DNA from: Sphingobacterium sp.
GTDB lineage: Bacteria; Bacteroidota; Bacteroidia; Sphingobacteriales; Sphingobacteriaceae
Direction: 5' to 3'
Assembly: GCA_022712315.1 (NCBI GenBank)
Contig: JALAGS010000162.1
Location: 1 to 64,000 of the forward strand
DNA: 64,000 bases
Part shown: piece after piece, positions 53,180 through 60,791 of the stretch
Position numbering within the stretch: position 1 is the stretch's first letter
How the letters are laid out: each line of letters opens with the position of its first letter
Program-made: the position numbers and the translations under genes
Notes under the pieces: generated by a model
Database searches by the model: none
What the model was told of the DNA's origin: nothing
Seen by the model: the letters and a program-made list of their open reading frames with translations, nothing else

Positions 53180-53839
53180 TTAAGAAACAATAAAGGTCTT
53201 AAATTCGTTCCAGAACAACTTCTTTTTATTCACATCAACAAACATCTCTTCAAAACTGAACGTATTAAAAACCGTCGCAATACGGCCCTTCATATAGGAA
53301 TTATGTTCAATAAAAGGTAGTTTCAAAGAGGCCGGTTCCACTCCCAACAAAATAATCTTCGTCGGCTGGAAAAATTGCATGATCCGCTTAAAATCATTTG
53401 GATTATGGCTATTCGCCAAATTAAGCACTGCAACGGTCTCTTTTGTCAATTTCAAGGCGCCAATTGTTTTCTCGAAAGCGTCAAGTGCCGCTGGTGAGAA
53501 GTAAGGATATTGCTCGTATCGCAGAATAAAAAGTATTCCTTGCTCCTTGTTTCCCTGGTAGATAAACTCCCCACCCAATACCTCAAGATGGTTAACAGCA
53601 TGGCTTCCGCTGACTACCTGACTAGGAACAGCTTGTTGGGCTTCCCCTATCCCCACAGCTACATACGAAGTGTCCTTCATTTCCGATGATGTTCGTACAA
53701 CTGCTTGCACATGAGCATTGCTCTCCTCCTGCATTGGATATGTCGGCAATTCGGATTGAAAATCAAAACCATTTCCAAAGATTGTTTCATCCATTAAGAC
53801 CTGAAGTGCAACGGGATTATCTGTTGTAAGATTGCTCAT
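53180..53839 (-). CDS. Hypothetical cytosolic protein
   Basis: The 219-residue product has no signal or membrane segment. The C-terminal half (about 95-215) looks like an alpha/beta domain with AVLNLANSHNPNDFKRIMQFFQPTKIILLGVEPASLKLP. I do not recognise the family. A TATCTTTG box lies about 28 bases upstream of the start, so it has its own promoter. Confidence 0.65.
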   Translation of the reverse strand: MSNLTTDNPVALQVLMDETIFGNGFDFQSELPTYPMQEESNAHVQAVVRTSSEMKDTSYVAVGIGEAQQAVPSQVVSGSHAVNHLEVLGGEFIYQGNKEQGILFILRYEQYPYFSPAALDAFEKTIGALKLTKETVAVLNLANSHNPNDFKRIMQFFQPTKIILLGVEPASLKLPFIEHNSYMKGRIATVFNTFSFEEMFVDVNKKKLFWNEFKTFIVS

Positions 53840-53889
53840 TGGGAAAAGAAATATTAGACAGCAAAGATAAAGAAGAATAAGGAAAAGAA

Positions 53890-53913
53890 AAAGGAGCGAT
53901 TTTTCGCTCCTTT
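53890..53913 (-). terminator. Terminator after the deoxyhypusine-synthase-like gene
   Basis: AAAGGAGCG (53890-53898) and CGCTCCTTT (53905-53913) form a 9-bp stem that on the minus strand is followed by a T-rich run, 16 bases past the stop of the gene at 53930. Confidence 0.75.
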
Positions 53914-53929
53914 CTGTATGTCAAAAAGA

Positions 53930-54910
53930 TTAATGACCTAAGATATACGAGAAGATCAATGGCGCAACGATCGTTGCGTCAGATTCTACAATAAATTTAG
54001 GTGTATCAATATCTAACTTACCCCAAGTGATTTTCTCGTTTGGAACAGCGCCTGAGTAAGAACCATACGAAGTTGTTGAATCAGAGATCTGACAGAAATA
54101 AGCCCAGAAAGGTACTTCTTCCCATTCAAGATCTTGATACATCATTGGAACTACACAGATTGGAAAGTCACCAGAAATACCACCGGCGATTTGGAAAAAT
54201 CCAACACCTTTACCTGCTGAGTTGTTACGGTACCATTCTGTTAAGTAAATCATATATTCGATACCAGACTTAACTGTACTCGCTTTCAATTTACCTTTAA
54301 TCACATTGGATGCGAAGATATTACCTGTGGTTGAATCTTCCCAACCTGGACATACAATCGGTAAATTTTTCTCAGCAGCAGCAACAATCCACGAATCTTT
54401 TGGGTCGATTTCATAATATTGCTCTAATACACCTGAGTTAACGACTTGATAAAGGAATTCATGCGGCAAGTAACGCTCACCTTTTGCTTCAGCAGCATGC
54501 CAAACATCTTCAAGATGCTTCTGCAAACGACGGAAAGCTTCCTCTTCAGGAATACAAGTATCTGTCACACGGTTATAGTGATTATCCAATAGCTCTCTTT
54601 CTTGCTCAGCTGTCAAATCTCTATAATTAGGGATTCTTTTGTAGTGTGAGTGTGCCACAAGGTTCATCACATCCTCTTCCAAATTAGCACCAGTACAAGA
54701 AATAAAGTGTACTTTATCTTGACGGATCATTTCTGCTAAAGAAACACCCAATTCAGCTGTAGACATTGCACCTCCTAAAGAGATCAACATTTTTCCACCA
54801 TCCAACAGATGTTCCTCGTAACCTTTTGCAGCATCTACTAATGCCGCTGCGTTAAAGTGACGGTAATTATGCTCAATAAATTGAGAAATAGGTCCTTTTT
54901 GAGTACTCAT
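53930..54910 (-). CDS. Deoxyhypusine synthase-like enzyme
   Basis: The 326-residue product aligns with deoxyhypusine synthase along its whole length: ISLGGAMSTAELG, SCTGANLEEDVMNL, CPGWEDSTTGN, FQIAGGISGDFP, and ITWGKLDID, where K298 matches the catalytic lysine of the eukaryotic enzyme. Bacteria lack eIF5A, so members act on another acceptor; related bacterial enzymes make homospermidine or similar polyamines from spermidine or putrescine. A TACCTTTG box lies about 40 bases upstream. No polyamine gene is adjacent. Confidence 0.88.
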   Translation of the reverse strand: MSTQKGPISQFIEHNYRHFNAAALVDAAKGYEEHLLDGGKMLISLGGAMSTAELGVSLAEMIRQDKVHFISCTGANLEEDVMNLVAHSHYKRIPNYRDLTAEQERELLDNHYNRVTDTCIPEEEAFRRLQKHLEDVWHAAEAKGERYLPHEFLYQVVNSGVLEQYYEIDPKDSWIVAAAEKNLPIVCPGWEDSTTGNIFASNVIKGKLKASTVKSGIEYMIYLTEWYRNNSAGKGVGFFQIAGGISGDFPICVVPMMYQDLEWEEVPFWAYFCQISDSTTSYGSYSGAVPNEKITWGKLDIDTPKFIVESDATIVAPLIFSYILGH

Positions 54911-55050
54911 GATATTTTCTAACTTTTATAAAATAATAAGTACCGCAAAGGTACTGAATATAATCTATTTTCGCTCCGATCGAGATTCAAAACGAGTATA
55001 GACCACATTTTTTTAACAAATGTAAAAAGAATGGCATTCCAAATCTGCAA

Positions 55051-57273
55051 TTATAAACGTGAGACTTCACCTTCAATCGAAGTCTGTTTAGACTTTTGCT
55101 TTTTATATACACCAAATGTATAGTTAAAATTTATTCCAATAATTCTTGAATCGACCACCGTTTTAGAATATATGCTGAATCCCTGCCCTAAAATCTCTCT
55201 TTTCAAAACACGGCTATGGAACAGATCCCGTGCTGTAAGCGCAAGACTTAGCGAGTTCGAAAACTGCTTATTAACCGCCAGATGCATTTCATATAAAGGT
55301 TTTATAACCGTTTGTGCATAAAGCACATTAGTCCGGTATGAGTTTGTCCAATTTACCGTCATCTGATAAGGTAAATTTAACTGCATCATTAAATTACTCT
55401 GAAAGGACCAAAGCCCCCGATTGATCAGAAGGTCATTCAGCTCCGTGGGTATGTTTTTATAATGTATATACTGAATCTGACCAAAACCATAGATTGTCAT
55501 ATTTTTAACAATGGCCTTTCCCATATTCATCGAGATGGCAGCACTCTTAACACCGGCAATATTCTGATAGGTTTGCGTATAATTTTGGGCACTAAGCTGA
55601 TGGACCATGGAGAGGTAATTTCGATGATTGACCAAAGAAAGCCCAATATTCCATTGTTGACCATGAACATATTTAAGATCCATATTATCTGACAATTGAG
55701 CGGAAAGCTGCGCATTACCCTGATAGCTTGTGCTTGGATCGAAAAAGAAAATTGAGGGGTTTAGATCTTGATAATTGGGCCGCGATATTCTTCGTCCATA
55801 AGCTAGCTGTACTGCTTGGTCTTTATTTTTATTGATTCGATAAATACCAAAAAAAGTTGGGAACAGATTGAACATTTGTTTCCTTCCATTCACATCTCGA
55901 TCTATATAGTCAATTTTCGTCTGAAACTGTGTGTATTCAGCGCGTACGCCCAATTTAATTTCCCATTGTGCAAGTTTTAGCTGAAAATCAGTATAAATCG
56001 CTTCCAGATATTCGGTTTGTTTAACCGTATTTTCTAGGCTATCATCGTTGGCCAGTGCATACTCTTTCTCCCCTTTTTGATAATGTCCATACGATTGACG
56101 TTGAGACCGAGTCGTCTGAAAGCCTGCCTCCATCGCGAATGAACTGCCTAGCGTATGTTGAAAGTCACCTCTGAAGCCAAAGAGATCAACAGAGAAGGGG
56201 TTATTCGAGCGCAAAAATTGCCGCTGCCCTTGCTGTTCAGAAAAAAAAGGGCTTGTCGTTGTCTTCAAATCCTGTTTCCTAATACTGCTATATCGCAAAT
56301 AATCAAAATCAAACTGCAGTGCTTTATCTTTATTTTCACCAGCAAAATCATAGTGAATATTTATACTATTTCGATGCAGGGGGTTTCTCAGATTACTGGT
56401 TGAAGAAGTAGATTTTTTCCATGTTCCATCGGCTGAAAAATCATTTTGATAGACGCCTAGCTCCTCATAATTATGATGAAGATAATTCCAGTTCATTTCA
56501 ACCGACGACAACTTGTTGATCCGATAATTCATGCCCAAACGCCCATTAAATTCCTGCGTGCTATTCGTTTCTTCATTCGCCTGAACGATCACATCATGAA
56601 CATTCCCCCCAAACGCAAGTTCGCGTGTGCGGTCGACATCAAAATAATTCGAAGAGCTAGCAACGGAAAAACTGGAGTTTAAGGTCCATTTTTTCGTTCC
56701 ATATTGCAGGCTCAGTCCATTATTATACTTCCACAGCCTACCTTTTGATGCCCCTAGAAAAACATTTCCTTTTAGACCTTTCAGAATATCCTTTTTTAAA
56801 CGAATATCAATTACGCCGCCAGCTCCTTCCGCACTCCATTTTGCAGGCGGTATAGTCATGAGATCAATGCTCTCTAAAGAGCTTGCCGGTATCGATTTTA
56901 AATAGCCGATCAAGGAAGTTCCGGTTAGATAGGTCTGCTTGCCATTGATGGTAACCAGCACGCCTGTTTTTCCTTGCAACGACAAATTGCCCAATTCATC
57001 TACCTGTATACTCGGAATGGCATTTAAGATAGCTAAAGTATTTCCATTCAATAAAACAGGATTGCTGCCTGGTCGAATACGGACCCGATCCAAAAGTTGC
57101 TGTTCGAGAGGCCTTGATCCCTCTACAAGCACTGTATCTATCCTCCTTGAATCGGATCCAGCATTTTTCAGCATTGTACTGTCAGTTAAATGCTGTTTAG
57201 TTTTAGGTACCATTTGCGCCGATAACAGGCACGGCAATGCCATGGATAACCATAAGAGTATCCTAAACTTCAT
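55051..57273 (-). CDS. Outer-membrane beta-barrel receptor, third gene of the BlaI/M56 operon
   Basis: The 740-residue product has a signal peptide (1-19, ending LLSAQ), a plug-like region (about 45-165, with LNAIPSIQVDELGNLSLQGKTGVLVTINGKQT and GAGGVIDIRL) and an OMP_b-brl_3-type barrel that ends in INFNYTFGVYKKQKSKQ followed by a short basic tail. It begins 21 bases after the M56-amidase gene on the same strand and has no visible promoter of its own. Barrels of this class are often the last gene of BlaI-controlled units in Bacteroidota. Cargo unknown. Confidence 0.85.
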   Translation of the reverse strand: MKFRILLWLSMALPCLLSAQMVPKTKQHLTDSTMLKNAGSDSRRIDTVLVEGSRPLEQQLLDRVRIRPGSNPVLLNGNTLAILNAIPSIQVDELGNLSLQGKTGVLVTINGKQTYLTGTSLIGYLKSIPASSLESIDLMTIPPAKWSAEGAGGVIDIRLKKDILKGLKGNVFLGASKGRLWKYNNGLSLQYGTKKWTLNSSFSVASSSNYFDVDRTRELAFGGNVHDVIVQANEETNSTQEFNGRLGMNYRINKLSSVEMNWNYLHHNYEELGVYQNDFSADGTWKKSTSSTSNLRNPLHRNSINIHYDFAGENKDKALQFDFDYLRYSSIRKQDLKTTTSPFFSEQQGQRQFLRSNNPFSVDLFGFRGDFQHTLGSSFAMEAGFQTTRSQRQSYGHYQKGEKEYALANDDSLENTVKQTEYLEAIYTDFQLKLAQWEIKLGVRAEYTQFQTKIDYIDRDVNGRKQMFNLFPTFFGIYRINKNKDQAVQLAYGRRISRPNYQDLNPSIFFFDPSTSYQGNAQLSAQLSDNMDLKYVHGQQWNIGLSLVNHRNYLSMVHQLSAQNYTQTYQNIAGVKSAAISMNMGKAIVKNMTIYGFGQIQYIHYKNIPTELNDLLINRGLWSFQSNLMMQLNLPYQMTVNWTNSYRTNVLYAQTVIKPLYEMHLAVNKQFSNSLSLALTARDLFHSRVLKREILGQGFSIYSKTVVDSRIIGINFNYTFGVYKKQKSKQTSIEGEVSRL

Positions 57274-57294
57274 GATATATACGAAAATTAACGC

Positions 57295-58770
57295 TTAGTA
57301 TTCGAAACTCTGGTCTATCGCATGAGCGAGCTTATTGACAAAGTCAGGTTTCACATTTTTATCAATTGCATTGATGTTATCCAGCTCAAGGAGAAGTGCC
57401 GGTATTTTAGCACCACGTAAAATCGCTAGCTTTGTATTCACCTCTGGAGCATTCACTGCCAGTCCGTTCTGGTGCAGCCTTTGGCCCAGACTAACCGCAA
57501 ATTTGTGGTTAAGCTCTTCGAGCGGATTATGATTAATCCCCGACTGATATAATATTCGAATAGGAAGAGATTGTTTATCTTTTACATTGTCGAAATGGAT
57601 TGATAGCAATAAATCCCCTTCAAAGTTAGACCGGTCTCTGAGTAATTTATATTCATCAGCAGCCCTTGACAACAATACTTTGTACCCCTTGCGCTCCAGC
57701 TCCTGTTTCAAAAGTAAACAGGTTTCCCATGTCAATGATTTTTCTGCCAATCCGAAAGAGGAAATCCCCCCTGTGTCTTTCCCACCATGTCCGGGGTCGA
57801 GGATGATCGTTTTAGACGGCTTCTTTTTTCCGTTTAAAGAAGCCGAAAACCAAGAGCTCTTCGGTGGATTGATAAACGAATAAAATAAAAGTGAAAAGCC
57901 TAATAAAGGGATGGTCAATAAGTATTGCCATCTTGCTTTTTTGGAGGAAGGTTTTGACATCATAACCTGAACCCGTTCGACCAGTTCATGCCTATTGTTA
58001 AATAAACTGCTCTGCAACCCAGTAGGACATGACTGCTGAGTTAAGTTTAACAGGAAATGGGCATAGCCACGATTTCCATATCGATTGGCCAGCACCTCAT
58101 CAACCTGATACTCATGCACCAAATACAGCTGTTTGCGCATCCAATAAACAAATGGATTTAGCCAAAAAAGGCAACGAAAAATTTCAATAAACAATTTATC
58201 CCGGCGATGTTTAAAAACAATATGCTGGCTCTCATGTTCAAAGATTAATTTTCCATCCGGCGTAGCAAGCTGATCTTCCGTCATAACAATTACATGCTGA
58301 ACTGAACAATTTGCATAATGTGCAAAGGGAGCAACCATCGTAAATCCCTCAAATTTATATTTACTCAGCTGTCCAATACGACGGTATAGGCGGATATAGC
58401 GTAACGCAAATCGGCACAACAAAACAATAGAAATAAGCAGATAACCATAAGCAATGCCATATCCGATCGAAAACGAATGCCAGAAAGAATCGACCATTTC
58501 TGTCTCAGATACGAGATCACCAGCAGTTTCTAGCGAATGAGCGATTGTATTCGATTGTTCAAAAGCGAGTACTGGACTTGTCGGCGAAAGAAATAGCTCG
58601 CCCAAACGTACAGTTCCAAACGGCAGGAGCAGACTCAACAAACATAAACCTAGAATAAAATAACGGTTCCATTGAAAAAATGAAAGCTGTCTGAATACCA
58701 GAAAATAAAGAACTGCCCCGACTACCAGACTGCAGTTAACTTCAAATAAATAATAAAGTAAACTATTCAT
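57295..58770 (-). CDS. BlaR1-like M56 metalloprotease fused to N-acetylmuramoyl-L-alanine amidase
   Basis: The 491-residue inner-membrane protein begins as a BlaR1/MecR1 type M56 protease: helices at about 5-25, 36-54, 101-121 and 283-300, a cytoplasmic zinc site HESQH (179-183) and third ligand region VHEYQVDE (E220). After the last helix, where BlaR1 has its penicillin-binding sensor, lies an Amidase_3 domain (about 319-491): ILDPGHGGKDTGG (H328), E343, SIHFDN (H392) and LLLELDN (E462) supply all usual zinc and catalytic residues. It may cut or sense peptidoglycan in the periplasm and signal inward. It overlaps the repressor gene by 8 bases. Confidence 0.9.
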   Translation of the reverse strand: MNSLLYYLFEVNCSLVVGAVLYFLVFRQLSFFQWNRYFILGLCLLSLLLPFGTVRLGELFLSPTSPVLAFEQSNTIAHSLETAGDLVSETEMVDSFWHSFSIGYGIAYGYLLISIVLLCRFALRYIRLYRRIGQLSKYKFEGFTMVAPFAHYANCSVQHVIVMTEDQLATPDGKLIFEHESQHIVFKHRRDKLFIEIFRCLFWLNPFVYWMRKQLYLVHEYQVDEVLANRYGNRGYAHFLLNLTQQSCPTGLQSSLFNNRHELVERVQVMMSKPSSKKARWQYLLTIPLLGFSLLFYSFINPPKSSWFSASLNGKKKPSKTIILDPGHGGKDTGGISSFGLAEKSLTWETCLLLKQELERKGYKVLLSRAADEYKLLRDRSNFEGDLLLSIHFDNVKDKQSLPIRILYQSGINHNPLEELNHKFAVSLGQRLHQNGLAVNAPEVNTKLAILRGAKIPALLLELDNINAIDKNVKPDFVNKLAHAIDQSFEY

Positions 58771-59134
58771 GATTTTCGTGTTTTTTGATGAGTTGTTCTA
58801 TTTTCTGGATATCCTCCGCCGAGAGCTTCTTTTCCTTTACCATAAAAGAAAGTAGATTCTCGACCGAATCATCAAAATAATGATCGAGTACTCTTGAGAA
58901 TGATAACTTTCGGTATTGCATCTTCGAAATCAAAGGGTAATATTGATACGTTTTTCCGAAGGCTCTATAACCTACATACCCTTTCTTTTCCAATATCCGT
59001 ACAATCGAGGAGATTGTATTATAAGGTATGGAACTACTTGGATCTAGATACTCAATAATATCTTTGACAAAGACCTCTTTGAGCTTCCAAATCACCTGCA
59101 TGACTTCCTCTTCTTTTTTTGTTAATTCTTCCAT
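58763..59134 (-). CDS. BlaI/MecI/CopY family transcriptional repressor
   Basis: The 123-residue product has the BlaI winged helix (about 4-72: LTKKEEEVMQVIWKLKEVFVKDIIEYL and the recognition helix SIPYNTISSIVRILEKKGYV) and a C-terminal dimerisation part with SVENLLSFMVKEKKLS, which corresponds to the region where BlaR1-type signalling leads to cleavage. It is the first gene of the three-gene operon and probably represses it from the palindromic array at 59170-59225. Confidence 0.92.
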   Translation of the reverse strand: MEELTKKEEEVMQVIWKLKEVFVKDIIEYLDPSSSIPYNTISSIVRILEKKGYVGYRAFGKTYQYYPLISKMQYRKLSFSRVLDHYFDDSVENLLSFMVKEKKLSAEDIQKIEQLIKKHENHE

Positions 59135-59169
59135 AATTTGATACGTTGTTTATAATAACATAAAGCTAT

Positions 59170-59225
59170 AACTTATTTTTCAGTTTTACAACTTAAAAAT
59201 AAGTTATAAAACTGAAAAATAAGTT
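59170..59225. promoter_or_regulatory. Palindromic operator array before the BlaI-type gene
   Basis: The 19-base arms 59170-59188 and 59207-59225 are perfect inverted repeats. An inner dyad AACTTA-AAAA-TAAGTT lies at 59190-59205. The 11-mer AAAAATAAGTT occurs at 59195-59205 and 59215-59225 (20 bases apart) and in reverse at 59170-59180. It sits 36 bases before the repressor start, where a BlaI-type dimer pair would be expected to bind. Confidence 0.75.
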
Positions 59226-59262
59226 TAACAAAGAAGTTCAGTCAATAAAAAGCAGATAAAAA

Positions 59263-59373
59263 CTACTTTTTCAACAACTTAGAGAAAAACAAATAGGCCG
59301 CTACCAGAAAGATAACGATAACAATCAGGACAACAATCTCTTGCATCCCTATTCCCCAATTCATACTATTCAT
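59263..59373 (-). CDS. 36-residue single-helix membrane peptide
   Basis: A small minus-strand frame starts with GGAGAAAAAATT before ATG at 59373 and reads MNSMNWGIGMQEIVVL, then a hydrophobic helix (IVIVIFLVAAYLFF, about 17-30) and a basic end SKLLKK. The ribosome-binding site, hydrophobic pattern and position 15 bases after the epimerase stop support a real gene. It lies between the murein-type epimerase and the BlaI operator. No family is known to me. Confidence 0.6.
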   Translation of the reverse strand: MNSMNWGIGMQEIVVLIVIVIFLVAAYLFFSKLLKK

Positions 59374-59388
59374 AATTTTTTCTCCAAT

Positions 59389-60486
59389 TTAAATGATCCA
59401 TTTGTCGCATTGATCTAAAAACGTTTGGTCTATATCTGCCCCGATTCCAATTTGGTCTGAGATATGTATTTTGTATCCGTCATATTGAATACCACCGATA
59501 ACAGGATCTTCCAAATGACCAACCATACAAGTGTCGAGATCAAAAAACTTGACATTCGGTGCAGCATAAGCAAAATGTACCTTAGCAGCCAGAGCCAAGC
59601 GAGATTCCAGCATCCCTCCGATCATACAAGTAATGCCGTATTCCGCGGCAATATGATTAATTTTTAAGGCCTCTTGAATACCTCCTGATTTCGAAAATTT
59701 AATATTGATATAATCGCAGGCATCAGCTTTACAGAGGCGCTCCGCGTCATGGTGAGAATAAACCGATTCATCCGCCATCACAGGAACGATAGTTTCTGTG
59801 CGCAATTGAGGTAAATATTCGTCATCCCATGTACGCATTGGTTGTTCACAAAATTGTATCTTAAAAGGTTCCAGCCCCTGCAATGCTTCTATTGCCCCTA
59901 CATAAGACCAGCCTTGATTTGCATCAACGCGAATAGGCATTTCGAATCCAACAGCCTTACGTATTTCACGAATACGTGCAATATCCGTTTTTGGCTCTTT
60001 CCCCAATTTAACTTTCAACATAACCGCACCTTCGTCCTGTAAACGTTTTGCTTTCAGCGCCATCTCTTCCGGAGACGCTATTCCTAAGGTGATATCTGTC
60101 GTAATCTCCCGTTTTGTTCCCTTTAGAAACTGATAAAGCGGTAGACCGGCATGTTTGGCGGCAAGATCATGCAAGGCCATATCAAAAGCCGATTTAATCG
60201 TTTTGTTACCAGCAATATATAAGTCCAATTCAGCCAATCGTTCTTCTATAGCCAAAGGATTGCGCCCCTTCCAGATCTTTGCAAAATCTCGTGCCAGCAC
60301 TAAACAGGTATCTTGTGTTTCTCCTACGATCATCGGAAAAGCAGAACATTCGCCCACACCATAGATATTGGCATCGGTATATATACGTATAAAAGTATTT
60401 TGCGCATAGTCCATCGTCCCCGTCGCAATGACAAATGGTTCCATTGGAATACTCAATCGATAAATTTCAATTTCAGTTATTTTCAT
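59389..60486 (-). CDS. Dipeptide epimerase, enolase superfamily (L-Ala-D/L-Glu-epimerase-like)
   Basis: The 365-residue product from ATG 60486 has the muconate-lactonising-enzyme barrel with acid/base lysines K158 and K160 (LKVKLG) and K266 (KFSKSGG), metal ligands D188 (RVDANQGW), E214 (CEQP) and D239 (MADES), and the DLD motif (316-318) that binds the dipeptide amino group in dipeptide epimerases. Such enzymes recycle murein L-Ala-D-Glu or epimerise other dipeptides; Bacteroidota members vary in specificity. Nearness to the amidase-sensor operon suggests, but does not prove, a murein link. Confidence 0.88.
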   Translation of the reverse strand: MKITEIEIYRLSIPMEPFVIATGTMDYAQNTFIRIYTDANIYGVGECSAFPMIVGETQDTCLVLARDFAKIWKGRNPLAIEERLAELDLYIAGNKTIKSAFDMALHDLAAKHAGLPLYQFLKGTKREITTDITLGIASPEEMALKAKRLQDEGAVMLKVKLGKEPKTDIARIREIRKAVGFEMPIRVDANQGWSYVGAIEALQGLEPFKIQFCEQPMRTWDDEYLPQLRTETIVPVMADESVYSHHDAERLCKADACDYINIKFSKSGGIQEALKINHIAAEYGITCMIGGMLESRLALAAKVHFAYAAPNVKFFDLDTCMVGHLEDPVIGGIQYDGYKIHISDQIGIGADIDQTFLDQCDKWII

Positions 60487-60791
60487 CTTAGTCTCTTTAG
60501 TTAAGCCATAGCGATACAGCATAAAGGATATGCAATACTTTGCCTAATTTATATATATTATCGCAATTTTGGGATGCTTTTTCCTATCCTACAAAAAAAT
60601 ATTGCCAAATGATGCATGATTCAGGTGTGCTTCAACATATCTTAACAGTCATGAACAGCAAATACAATATCAGCAACAAAACACATTAAATGAAATGATA
60701 AAATCAAATTAAATACATTTCTGTTAGAATATTTATAATATTTACGTTTTTTATTCCTATATTAGCAATCATAATTATTTGAAAAGGAAAG

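Noticed and set aside
57295..58770. Frameshifted join of a separate blaR-like gene and an amidase gene
   Set aside because: The frame runs continuously through the fourth membrane helix and a short linker into the amidase domain; there is no stop or start at the junction, so a true fusion is the simpler reading.
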